Assembly (NCBI GenBank): GCA_050953725.1 | Contig: JBMNNB010000001.1 | Span: forward strand, 1-64,000 | DNA: 64,000 bases | Origin: DTU053 sp012520115 | Lineage (GTDB): Bacteria; Bacillota; Clostridia; Oscillospirales; Acutalibacteraceae | Direction of reading: 5' to 3' | Part shown: positions 1 through 8,700 of the stretch, in pieces | Layout: the number at the start of each line of letters is the position of its first letter | How positions within the stretch are numbered: the first letter of the stretch is position 1 | Notes under the pieces: model-generated | The model's input: the letters and a program-made list of their open reading frames with translations, nothing else | Database searches by the model: none | What the model was told of the DNA's origin: nothing | Translations under genes and position numbers: made by a program

Positions 1-870
1 AGGATGTTTGGAATCAACAGACGGTGCGCCGGATGCTCTCAAATGAGAAGTATAAAGGCGATGCACTTTTGCAAAAGGAGTTCACGGTAGATTTCCTTGA
101 GAAAAAGATGAAAAAGAATGAAGGAGAAGTTCCTCAGTACTATGTGGAGGGCAACCACGAGGCAATCATCAGTCCTGCGGTGTTCGACATGGTGCAGGCA
201 GAGATTGCAAAGCGCTCCAAGGGCGGCACTCGGTACAGTGGAGTGAGTATCTTCTCTAACAAAATCAGATGTGCCGACTGCGGCGGCTGGTACGGAGCGA
301 AAACCTGGCATTCCACAGACCGCTACCGCAAGGTTATCTACCGTTGCAATCGCAAATACAATGGTGAGAAGTGTCAGACTCTTCATGTCACTGAGGATGA
401 GGTCAAAACTGCATTCGTTTCGGCATATAATCAACTTGTGACGGAGAAGAAGGAAATCATCGCCAACGCGGAAATCATTCGTAGGACGCTTTGTGGAACC
501 GATACCCTACGAGAAGAGAAAGTCAGGTTGGAGGACGAGTTGTCTGTGCTTGTAGAAATGACGCAGAACATCGTTGCAGAGAACGCTCGTATTGCGCAGG
601 ATCAGGACGAGTACCAGAAACGATATGATGGTCTTGTTCAGCGGTATGATGCGGTGAAAGCACGGTACGATGATGTGGTGGCCACCATCTCCGCCAAGGA
701 AGCACAGAGCAAACGGTTGGAAAACTTCATCAAGGCACTGAAAGCACAAGACGGCACCATCCGAGAATTTGACTGCAGCCTTTGGGGCAGGCATGGTCGA
801 GTTCCTCACGGTCGGCAGGGACAAGGAGATCACGGTCACCTTCCGGGACGGAACGGAGATACAAGCATAA
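1..870 (+). pseudogene. Large serine recombinase, C-terminal part (5' cut by window, frameshifted)
   Basis: The reading frame is already open at the window start (DVWNQQTVRRMLSNEKYKGD), which is the recombinase domain of a large serine recombinase. A zinc-ribbon (CADCGGWYG ... YRCNRK ... CQTLH) and a long coiled coil follow, as in site-specific recombinases of clostridial conjugative or integrative elements. The catalytic N-terminus lies outside the window. At 784-787 a GGGG run shifts the frame. With one G fewer the frame reads LWAGMVEFLTVGRDKEITVTF and stops at 868-870, the usual tail of this family. As written, the frame runs on to 908 through the downstream terminator. It is therefore either a recent pseudogene or a sequencing error. 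Identification is confident; activity is unknown. Confidence 0.85.
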
Positions 871-889
871 CAGATACACAGGCAAGAAA

Positions 890-919
890 GGCACTCGGCT
901 ACGGCTGAGTGCCTTTTTT
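890..919 (+). terminator. Rho-independent terminator after serine recombinase
   Basis: GGCACTCGGC pairs with GCTGAGTGCC around a short loop and is followed by TTTTTT. It lies 20 nt after the restored recombinase stop at 870, which supports 870 as the true end. Confidence 0.85.
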
Positions 920-928
920 GTTATGGGA

Positions 929-978
929 TTGAATAATTACAAAATTCATGCTATAATAAATTACACTATTAGTGCAAT
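929..978 (+). promoter_or_regulatory. Promoter and operator-like dyad of the XRE operon
   Basis: TTGAAT (929-934), a 17-nt spacer and a perfect TATAAT (952-957) form a sigma-A type promoter. An imperfect dyad ATTACACT-att-AGTGCAAT (960-978) covers the expected transcription start. This is a natural place for the XRE protein encoded just downstream to bind and repress its own operon; that role is inference. Confidence 0.65.
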
Positions 979-1012
979 TTATTTCAAAAGGAGAAAGACG
1001 AGGTGGAAGTTA

Positions 1013-1222
1013 ATGCTGAAGAACAATATTGAAGTCGATGTAAAGGTAAAATGCATAGAAGCTGATAACACTCAAGCGAAGCTGGCAGAGAATATTGGCA
1101 CCACTCCGTCCTACGTGAATCGGCTTATAAAGAATAAAGAGAATATTGTAAATAAAACTTTCATTCAGATGCTGGAATCGCTGGGATACGATATTGAATT
1201 GAAATATGTAAAGAGAGAATAA
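1013..1222 (+). CDS. XRE-family helix-turn-helix regulator (69 aa)
   Basis: This short protein is almost entirely a lambda-repressor-like HTH domain: the segment QAKLAENIGTTPSYVNRLIK gives the two helices with the typical conserved Gly turn. The ATG at 1013 is chosen because AGGTGG lies 6 nt upstream; the frame is open further upstream, but only through the recombinase tail and terminator. It is the first gene of a four-gene operon (gaps of 24, 12 and 14 nt) driven by the promoter at 929-957. The dyad at the start site suggests autorepression. Small XRE proteins in this position commonly control restriction or toxin-type cargo, so it is probably the controller of the nuclease-like genes that follow. 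Confidence 0.85.
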   Translation: MLKNNIEVDVKVKCIEADNTQAKLAENIGTTPSYVNRLIKNKENIVNKTFIQMLESLGYDIELKYVKRE

Positions 1223-1246
1223 TAAATTCATTTTAGGAGAACGAGT

Positions 1247-2278
1247 ATGAAAATAGAAATGGGTGAATCACTCTTTTATTCTTGGCTGCGTCATGTAAAA
1301 GAGTGTCAAATAGTACAAACAAATTGGAAGGTGTCCTCGCAGTGGCAACTATCTGATGCAGATACACTTGAAAAACTGATGACACTGGTGGATAAACATT
1401 ATTCGGAGAAACATAACTATTCTATTTTCAAGCAGAATACATCATTGTCCCAGCTACTGCAGCAGGGCGAATGTGATGTGCTGGGAATATCCATTCAGCC
1501 CGATGAGACTACATATTATGCTGTAGACGTTGCGTTCCATGAGGCGGGCCTTAACTACGGCAATCGTGATATCACGGTAATGAAAGTGCTTGAGAAATGT
1601 GCAAGAACAGCATTTTGCCTGCACGGGTACTTATCTACCAAGGAGGCAGAGATTATTTTTGCATCCCCGAAAATAAATTTGTCTGTGCTTTCCGATCTGA
1701 TCCCTTGTGTGGAAGAACTTAACTTGCTGTTTGCCGACAATGGCTATGATTTTACTTTCCGCGTCATTGCCAACGAAGAGTACAATGACTTGGTTTTGAA
1801 ACCTATTCTGCTGGTAAGTGATGGTGTGGCAGATACCTCTGAACTTTTTTTACGCAGTTATCAGATGTATAAAATGTTCTCCGATGTGAGAACAACAGCC
1901 AGAACAATAAGAAACACCACATCTACTCCCAAATTAGAGCATTTGGAATATGATTATACAGATGCGGATGTATATCAAGAATTGAAAATTGGACAACTTG
2001 CTCAGAAAGTGCTGGGAAGAATGCTGTGTGATGGTTGTGCTTCAGATGAGGAAATTGCTGCAATGCAGACTGCAGAATATAGCAAGCAGCATTTTGATTT
2101 ACAGTATCCGCTTTTAAAGCTGGCAACCGAGGCAGAAACACCACTTCATTATTATGCTAAGCCGATAGAAATCAATGGCACTCGCTATCGAATGTGCTGC
2201 GAGTGGTTTGAGAAAAAGGGTGCCAATAATGATAGACCGTATCTTTTGAAGTGGATTGAAAGCCATAAAAAACAATAG
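1247..2278 (+). CDS. Unknown protein with possible PD-(D/E)XK-like nuclease core (343 aa)
   Basis: I do not recognise a named family. It is soluble, with no signal peptide or membrane segment. Residues 75-145 contain a strand-acid pattern (ECDVLGI ... YAVDVAFHEAGLNYG ... EIIFASPK) that resembles the alpha/beta core of PD-(D/E)XK-type nucleases. However, a clean D-(D/E)xK lysine is not visible, so this is a weak structural guess. The C-terminal third is helical and basic-acidic mixed. A ribosome site (TTTTAGGAGAACG) precedes the ATG. It sits 24 nt after the XRE gene and 12 nt before a GIY-YIG gene, so it is translated as part of the same operon. A role in DNA recognition or cleavage is inferred from context only. 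Confidence 0.6.
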   Translation: MKIEMGESLFYSWLRHVKECQIVQTNWKVSSQWQLSDADTLEKLMTLVDKHYSEKHNYSIFKQNTSLSQLLQQGECDVLGISIQPDETTYYAVDVAFHEAGLNYGNRDITVMKVLEKCARTAFCLHGYLSTKEAEIIFASPKINLSVLSDLIPCVEELNLLFADNGYDFTFRVIANEEYNDLVLKPILLVSDGVADTSELFLRSYQMYKMFSDVRTTARTIRNTTSTPKLEHLEYDYTDADVYQELKIGQLAQKVLGRMLCDGCASDEEIAAMQTAEYSKQHFDLQYPLLKLATEAETPLHYYAKPIEINGTRYRMCCEWFEKKGANNDRPYLLKWIESHKKQ

Positions 2279-2290
2279 TGAGGTGTGCCT

Positions 2291-3142
2291 GTGGAGTTGT
2301 TATTGAATAGTGTTTTGAATCTCACCAAAGAAGAGATTGATAATAGTAAAATTGAATTTAATATGCAAGCCGGTAGCGGTGGTCAGCCGTTTCTTGATAG
2401 ATGGCTCAAACACAGCGATGCAGAGAAAATGGCCGGAACTTGCACTGATTGCTCATATTGGGGATGGTACGGCAAACAGCGTAATTTTTATCCGGGACAG
2501 TGGGTATTCAGCTTTGCCCGTATGACCGATGATGAATGGCTTCTGATTTCGGCTGCAGAAATTATAGAAGTGTCTGTCGATACATGGGCAACCGTTAATG
2601 TGCTGGAAAGGTTCGTGCCGTTGTTTGGCAGACTGGTAATTAAATGTCGAAAAGGCAATACATTCTCAAGATATGTATTCAACCTCAGTAAGTACCTTGA
2701 GCAAGCAACTGTAAAGGAAATACTTTCGTGCTTATATAGTGGTGAAAATTTTGAGGGATATGATCGAGTTCGTTTGCCGTATCACCGTCTGGCTGACATT
2801 TTCCATGGAAGAATACTGCCTACATATTATGAAGCACTAAAGAAGATAACTGGGGTTTATTGTCTGACTGACACCCATACCGGGAAACATTATATTGGCT
2901 CTGCTACCGGTGAAGGAGGGGTTGCTCAAAGATGGGGTAACTACCTTGATTCTAAGCACGGCGGAAACAAAAAGTTGATTGCTCTGTATGAGAAGAAAGG
3001 TTCCGAGTACTTTGAAAAGTATTTTTCATACACACTCCTTGAGTATTTTGGTCTGTCATATGACCCTATAAAAATATTAGAGCGTGAGCAATACTGGAAG
3101 ATGTGCTTGGACACAATTAAGAACGGCTATAATGATAATTAA
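2291..3142 (+). CDS. GIY-YIG nuclease family protein (283 aa)
   Basis: The C-terminal ~95 residues form a GIY-YIG endonuclease domain: GVYCLTD at about residue 188, then HYIGSA, a conserved Arg (AQRW), and a Glu-containing segment (EREQYWK) followed by the terminal GYN. GIY-YIG domains hydrolyse DNA phosphodiesters with one metal ion. The N-terminal ~185 residues (Trp/Tyr-rich, FLDRWL, GWYGKQRNFYPGQWVFSF) are an uncharacterised domain, presumably for DNA or substrate recognition. GTG at 2291 (MELLLNSVLN) is preferred because TGAGG lies 7 nt upstream; GTG at 2285 is possible. Third gene of the XRE operon. Nuclease family assignment is firm; the biological target is unknown. Confidence 0.85.
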   Translation: MELLLNSVLNLTKEEIDNSKIEFNMQAGSGGQPFLDRWLKHSDAEKMAGTCTDCSYWGWYGKQRNFYPGQWVFSFARMTDDEWLLISAAEIIEVSVDTWATVNVLERFVPLFGRLVIKCRKGNTFSRYVFNLSKYLEQATVKEILSCLYSGENFEGYDRVRLPYHRLADIFHGRILPTYYEALKKITGVYCLTDTHTGKHYIGSATGEGGVAQRWGNYLDSKHGGNKKLIALYEKKGSEYFEKYFSYTLLEYFGLSYDPIKILEREQYWKMCLDTIKNGYNDN

Positions 3143-3156
3143 GGCGGTGAAACCAG

Positions 3157-4530
3157 ATGCGAATAGCTTTAATATCCTGCAGCAAAGAGAAGAAAAATTA
3201 TCCGTGCCCCGCGCATGAACTCTATTCTGCCAGCAACCTGTTTTCGCTTTCATATCAATACGCAAAAAAATACGCAGACAAGATTTATATTCTATCTGCG
3301 AAATACGGGTTAGTTGCAGAGGACTGCATACTTGAGCCTTACAACCAGACACTGAACGAAATGGGACGTCGGCAGCAGTTGTCCTGGGCGAATAGTGTGT
3401 TGCGGGCTTTGCAGAAGGAATGTGATATCGAGTCTGACAGTTTCATTCTTCTTGCCGGAAACACTTATTGCAGGGATTTGGTTCAGCATATGCCGAATCA
3501 CGGTCTGCCTTTGGCCGGGCTACGTATGGGAGAACGCATGGCATACTTAAAAAAACTTCTGAATGATTCAACAGAGCATATCCCGAAAACGATGTGTGAC
3601 CGCTTGCATAAGCTGTTTTGCTCAATGCCTCGTTATACCTGGGAACAGATCCGAGAGGTTCCGTTTACCAACGGGATTTACATAATCTTTGAAAATGGCG
3701 AGCAGTATCGCGGAATGGAGCGTATTGTACGGGTGGGAACGCACACTTCCCCTGACCGTTTGAAAACTCGGTTGTTAAACCATTTTGTTAATGAAAATCA
3801 TGATGGCAGCATTTTCAGAAAGAACATAGGTAAGGCTATTCTAAACGCTCATTGTGATCCGTACCTGGCAAACTGGACAATAGACACATCTAAACCTGAA
3901 AATCGTGCTTATTTGAATGTTGATAAAAATGCAGACACAGAGCGTAGGGTCAGCAAATTCCTGCGGGAGAATTTCACCTTTACCGTTTTCCAAGTGGCGG
4001 ACAAGGTTGAGCGCATTAGAATGGAAGAAGCTATTATTGCAGCGTTGAATGCAGAACCGGAATTTATGCCAAGTCTGAAATGGCCCGGGCGTTACAGTCC
4101 CGAACAAGAAATCCGCGATAGTGGTATGTGGCTGAAACGCGGATTGAACGGAAAACCGTTAACCGAAGAGGAGTTTAGCAGATTGTTAGAATTGTGTGGG
4201 CAAAGACCGCAAATCATAAAAGCGGAAACTTCTAATCCAACCACGTCTAAAAGCCAAACACCGGCTGCCAAAGTGCCTGGGCAATCTTGCGGTAAATATG
4301 CTCCTTTACTGCAATTCCTGCAAAGACAAACAGCGCAACGGGTTCTTATGACGTATGCTGAAATAGAAGGTATCTTGGGATTCAAACTACCAAACAGCGC
4401 ATATAACTACACGATGTGGTGGAATCCAAAGGGTCACCCTCATTGTCAAGCATGGCTACAAGCAGGATTTAATGTGGCGAATGTTGCTGAGAGCATTCGT
4501 ACTAAAATAGTCACCTTCGAGCGTACATAA
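3157..4530 (+). CDS. DUF6884 - GIY-YIG-like - DUF7662 fusion protein (457 aa)
   Basis: Three regions are visible. Residues 1-130 (MRIALISCSKEKK, YILSAKYGLV, LAGNTYC) match the DUF6884/YaaA-like fold. Residues about 165-260 (NGIYIIFE, RIVRVGTH, RLLNHF, HDGSIFRKNIGKAIL) look like a divergent GIY-YIG module of the type found in restriction-associated proteins. Residues about 385-457 (YAPLLQFLQ, MTYAEIEGILGF, LPNSAY, TMWWNP, CQAWLQAGF) match DUF7662. The last gene of the four-gene operon, it ends 18 nt before a strong terminator. YaaA-like folds are linked to DNA binding and oxidative-damage protection, and DUF7662 recurs in nuclease-type defence proteins. A DNA-targeting role is therefore likely, but the substrate and mechanism are unknown. 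Confidence 0.75.
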   Translation: MRIALISCSKEKKNYPCPAHELYSASNLFSLSYQYAKKYADKIYILSAKYGLVAEDCILEPYNQTLNEMGRRQQLSWANSVLRALQKECDIESDSFILLAGNTYCRDLVQHMPNHGLPLAGLRMGERMAYLKKLLNDSTEHIPKTMCDRLHKLFCSMPRYTWEQIREVPFTNGIYIIFENGEQYRGMERIVRVGTHTSPDRLKTRLLNHFVNENHDGSIFRKNIGKAILNAHCDPYLANWTIDTSKPENRAYLNVDKNADTERRVSKFLRENFTFTVFQVADKVERIRMEEAIIAALNAEPEFMPSLKWPGRYSPEQEIRDSGMWLKRGLNGKPLTEEEFSRLLELCGQRPQIIKAETSNPTTSKSQTPAAKVPGQSCGKYAPLLQFLQRQTAQRVLMTYAEIEGILGFKLPNSAYNYTMWWNPKGHPHCQAWLQAGFNVANVAESIRTKIVTFERT

Positions 4531-4548
4531 AATTTAAATCTATAAATA

Positions 4549-4586
4549 ACTCCTTACTACCAATGCGGTGGTAAGGAGTATTTTTT
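4549..4586 (+). terminator. Terminator of the XRE/GIY-YIG operon
   Basis: ACTCCTTACTACC pairs with GGTGGTAAGGAGT (13 bp, one G-U) and is followed by ATTTTTT. It closes the four-gene unit. Confidence 0.9.
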
Positions 4587-4592
4587 ATACCT

Positions 4593-4672
4593 TTATTCCT
4601 TAACGGTGCATACGGAATCGTTATGAGGGGTGTGCAAAAGTGCACCTGTGCGGGTGCATCGTTAAGGAGTAA
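4593..4672. repeat. Long inverted repeat, possible recombination site
   Basis: TTATTCCTTAACGGTGCA (4593-4610) is repeated inverted as TGCATCGTTAAGGAGTAA (4655-4672), 16 of 18 positions matching. A third partial copy, CGTTAAGGG, sits at 4787-4795, exactly at the broken end of the resolvase gene. The arrangement resembles a recombinase-bound site or an element boundary; the function is inferred. Confidence 0.5.
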
Positions 4673-4796
4673 GAATTCTGCTTCGTTATATTGTATCAAT
4701 TAAGACACGGCAACAGACGGGGCTTGAAGCCTTTTTCAAGGACAGCAAAAACAGTAAACGATATTTCAGTAAGCGTGTTTGGTGTTCGTTAAGGGA

Positions 4797-5069
4797 CTAC
4801 ATTCCCATTTGTCGCAGATCATGCCATTCATGCTTTATTTGCTCATAATCACGGCCAAGCCTATCTAACTCCTTAATGACGAGAACATCGCCAGAACGTA
4901 GCAATTGAGTTTTAAGTGTTTGATAGCCCGGCCTATCGAAAGTCTTGCCTGACTGCTTATCAGAAATGATGTGTCTTTCATCGACGCCATAAGCAGTCAA
5001 GGCTTCAATCTGACGGTCAAGGTTCTGTTCTGTTGAACTAACTCTTGCATAACCGTATGTTCTTCTCAT
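4797..5069 (-). pseudogene. Truncated small serine resolvase (90 aa)
   Basis: The protein begins RRTYGYARVSSTEQNLDRQ, with the catalytic serine of the resolvase/invertase family, and continues through the GDVLVIKELDRLGRDYEQI active-site segment. It stops after EWHDLRQMGM, halfway through the catalytic domain. Family members are about 180-200 aa and end in an HTH, which is missing here. A strong ribosome site (AAGGAGG) precedes the ATG at 5069. The break coincides with a CGTTAAGGG copy of the nearby inverted repeat, suggesting truncation by recombination or insertion. It could still bind or dimerise but is unlikely to recombine DNA. Confidence 0.85.
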
Positions 5070-5096
5070 ACCAGTACCTCCTTAAATTTGTATTCA

Positions 5097-5210
5097 GAAA
5101 AGTACACCTTTTCGAAACAAGTAAATACAAGTAATAACAACTAAAATCTTGTTCGGTAAACTTATGTAATACTTTTCCGTACCTTCGTAAACTAATTACA
5201 AGTTTACGAA
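5097..5210. promoter_or_regulatory. Resolvase res-like dyads
   Basis: Two perfect dyads lie directly upstream of the truncated resolvase: GAAAAG-tacac-CTTTTC (5097-5113) and TTCGTAAACT-aattaca-AGTTTACGAA (5184-5210). A related half-site TTCGGTAAAC lies at about 5153-5162. Resolvase genes are commonly preceded by res sites built of such dyads, which also repress the gene. Assignment by position and symmetry only. Confidence 0.55.
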
Positions 5211-5253
5211 CATGACTGTACCGGGACCCGTTGCTTTAGTCAAGCAATTATTA

Positions 5254-5288
5254 AACAATCCTTAGCAGATATCTGGCTAAGGGTTGTT
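5254..5288. repeat. 13-bp hairpin in the 447-bp gap before the restriction cluster
   Basis: AACAATCCTTAGC and GCTAAGGGTTGTT are near-perfect complements around a 9-nt loop (agatatctg). No T-tract follows, so it is not an obvious terminator. The rest of 5211-5453 shows no ORF or RNA gene I recognise. Confidence 0.4.
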
Positions 5289-5453
5289 CTATACCATCAT
5301 AATTTAAGCGACAACAATCCACAGAAGGTTTTATGGGGGCAAGTAGACCAATTCCTCAAGAATTGAAATCAAATACATTGTAGGTCGATTAGAAGGCTTA
5401 TAGAGAATCATGAACTACATCTGTAACCTATGGAAATAAAAGTCATACTATTC

Positions 5454-5482
5454 TTGCAATTGTTCGCACGGTGGAATATAAT
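5454..5482 (+). promoter_or_regulatory. Promoter of the restriction-modification-like cluster
   Basis: TTGCAA (5454-5459), 17-nt spacer, perfect TATAAT (5477-5482), 35 nt upstream of the first start codon. It probably drives the whole 5518-14645 cluster. Confidence 0.7.
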
Positions 5483-5517
5483 TAGACTAATAACTTCTAA
5501 GGTGGAGGTGTAACTTG

Positions 5518-5730
5518 ATGGGATATTTATCTGCAAAGGAATTGGCTGAGAAGTGGAATATTTCAAGACGGAGAGTTCAAATACTTTGTGAGGAAGGCAG
5601 AATTGATGGTGCCTATAAGGTCAGCGAAGTATGGATTATCCCCGAAGATGCAGAAAAACCTGTTGATAGACGTAAAGTTTCGAAAAAGAAAATGAAAAAA
5701 GAATTAGATAAATCAGTATCGGAGGATTGA
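5518..5730 (+). CDS. Excisionase/MerR-like HTH DNA-binding protein (70 aa)
   Basis: The first 45 residues (YLSAKELAEKWNISRRRVQI ... DGAYKVSEVWIIPED) form a winged-helix HTH of the excisionase or helix-turn-helix_17 kind. A lysine-rich tail (KVSKKKMKKELDK) follows. The ATG at 5518 lies 8 nt after GGAGGT; an in-frame TTG at 5515 is less likely. It ends 4 nt before the helicase gene, so the two are co-transcribed. Such proteins precede several clostridial restriction or helicase clusters and probably regulate them or help DNA binding; it could also be a leftover element excisionase. Only the DNA-binding fold is supported. Confidence 0.75.
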   Translation: MGYLSAKELAEKWNISRRRVQILCEEGRIDGAYKVSEVWIIPEDAEKPVDRRKVSKKKMKKELDKSVSED

Positions 5731-5734
5731 TTCT

Positions 5735-8700
5735 ATGAAGTCACCTAAGGTGTTGGATAATAAAAAGTACAGAGTTGTTGATGAATTAAAAGAGGAAATT
5801 CGTAAGGGTACAAAGCTCTCGGTCATATCGGCCTACTTTACTATCTATGCGTATGCAGAGCTTAAGAACGAGCTCAGCAAGATAGATAATATGAGGTTCA
5901 TTTTTACTGAGCCTACTTTTGTACATAAAGAACAGGAACTTATACGAGAATACTATATTGAACGCAACCCTGAGAAAAAGATATCAGGTAATGAATTTGA
6001 AATTAAACTTAGAAATGAAATGAAACAGGCGGCCATAGCCAAAGAATGTTCAGAATGGTTGGAAAAGAAGGCAGAAATAAAGTCTTTAAAGCAGGCAAAT
6101 CCTGCACAACCAAGGCTGGTTTATATTGAAAATCCTGAAGACAATGTATCAATAAATGGAACAGTTGATTTTACTTCTGACGGACTTGGTATTACGCCTT
6201 CTAACAGATTAGACAGCAATATGTGTTTATATGGCAAGGACTATACGATTGGTTTTTTACAAGCTTTCAATGAATTATGGGAGAATACTGCTGCTGTACA
6301 GGATGTAAAAGACAAGGTGCTTGAGCAAATGCGTATCCTCTATAAAGAAAACACACCTGAGTTTGTCTACTTTGTTACGCTCTACAATATCTTCAACAAC
6401 TATCTTGATGAGCTAACAGAAGATAATATTGTTAAGAGCAGAACAGGTTTTAAGGATACTCTAATCTGGAATAAGCTTTATAAGTTCCAGAAGGATGGTG
6501 TTATGGGAGCCATCGATAAAATTGAAAAATATAATGGCTGTATCATAGCGGATAGCGTAGGACTTGGAAAAACTTTCACTGCTCTTGCTGTTATGAAATA
6601 TTATGAACTTAGAAATGACAGGGTACTTGTTATAGCACCTAAGAAGTTGCGTGAAAACTGGACAATCTACACCATGAACGATAAACGTAATATCTTCTCT
6701 GGTGATAGGTTCAATTACGATGTCCTCAATCATACTGATTTGAACAGAACAAGTGGCTATTCAGGAGAAATAAACCTTGCTACGCTCAATTGGTCAAATT
6801 ACGACCTCGTTGTGATTGACGAGAGCCACAACTTTAGGAACAACCCACCAGTCAAAGGACGTATAACTCGTTATCAGAGATTTATGAATGATATTATAAA
6901 AGCCGGTGTTAAAACAAAGGTGCTTATGCTATCAGCAACCCCGGTGAATAATAGGATGAATGATATTAAGAACCAAATCGCCTTTATAACTGAAGGCAGG
7001 GATGATGCCTTTAAGAATGTGGGTCTGGATAGTATAGAATTTATCCTTAGAAAGGCACAGACCGTATTCAACAGATGGTCTGAACTACCTGACTCTGAAA
7101 GAACAACTGAAACCTTTGTCAACATGATGGATGCAGATTACTTTAAACTACTAGATACCGTAACAATTGCCCGCTCTAGAAAGCATATAGAGAAGTATTA
7201 TAACTTAGATGAGATAGGCAAGTTCCCTACAAGGCTACCACCTGAAAACAGATATCCAATAATTGATGCCAAAGGCGAGTTCCCGCCTATAGAGGAAATC
7301 AATAGACTTATTAAGAAACTGACCCTATGTGTCTACTCACCTTTGAGTTATGTACTTCCTGAAAAAAGAGCTGCCTATGAAGAAAAATACGATATGGTAG
7401 TAGGTTCAAATAATAGTATTTTTAGACAGACAGATAGGGAGCAAAGTCTTGTCGGTCTTATGCGTGTTGGTATATTAAAAAGGTTGGAAAGCTCTATCAA
7501 TTCCTTTGCTTTAACCGTTGAAAATATCCTCTATAAAATAGAAAAGGCCATCGAAGCCGTAGAACAAATGCAATTTGACTATGATGCAGAATTAGATATT
7601 AATGATATTGATATAGACGACCCAGAGTTTGACAGCCTTATGTTTGGCAACAATGTAAAGGTATTACTCCAAGATATGGACCTAATAAAGTGGAAGCAAG
7701 ACTTACTGTTAGATAAGGACAAGCTTGAAACTATTTTATTGGAAGCTATGAATGTTACACCTGATAGAGATGCAAAGCTGATAGAACTTAAAACCCTTAT
7801 AGAAAACAAAATTCAAAATCCTATAAATCCTGAAAACAGAAAGGTTATCATATTTACTGCCTTTGCAGACACAGCCCGATATTTATATGAAAATCTAGCC
7901 GACCACTTTGCAAACAGAGGCATTTATTCGGCTATTGTAACAGGTAGTGGTGATAATCATTCCAACTTACCTATACCAAAGGGATTAAGAAAGTCGATTA
8001 AGATGTCAGATATAAATACTGTATTGACCTTATTTTCTCCTATATCCAAGGAGTGTTCAAAGGTTTACCCCGAAGTTAATGAATATATAGATATACTTAT
8101 TGCAACGGACTGTATATCTGAAGGCCAGAACCTTCAGGACTGCGATTATCTAATAAATTATGATATTCATTGGAACCCAGTTAGGATTATACAAAGATTC
8201 GGGCGTATTGACCGTATAGGCTCACAAAACCAATCTATTAAACTGGTAAACTTCTGGGCTACCAAGGACTTAGACGAATATATAAACCTACAGCAGCGTG
8301 TCAAAGGCAGAATGGTTTTATTAGACGTTTCAGCTACTGGCGAAGAGAATGTAATTGAAACAAATGCAAACAAGGAAATGAAAGACCTTGAATATCGTAA
8401 AAAGCAACTTCAAAAGTTACAGAATGAAGTTGTAGACTTAGAAGATATCTCAGGTGCTATTTCGATTACGGATCTGACCTTTAATGACTTCAAGATTGAA
8501 CTGATGGAATACATGAAAACCAAGAGGAAAACCTTAGATGAGGCACCAAATGGGATGTATGCCGTTGCTAAAATCGACGAAAGCATCAGCGATGTTGTTA
8601 AGCCGGGAGTCATATTTACGCTAAGACAAGTTATGGGTAAGGAGCAAACCAAAGAGCAGAATCCTTTATTCCCTTACTATATGGTCTATATCACGGATGA

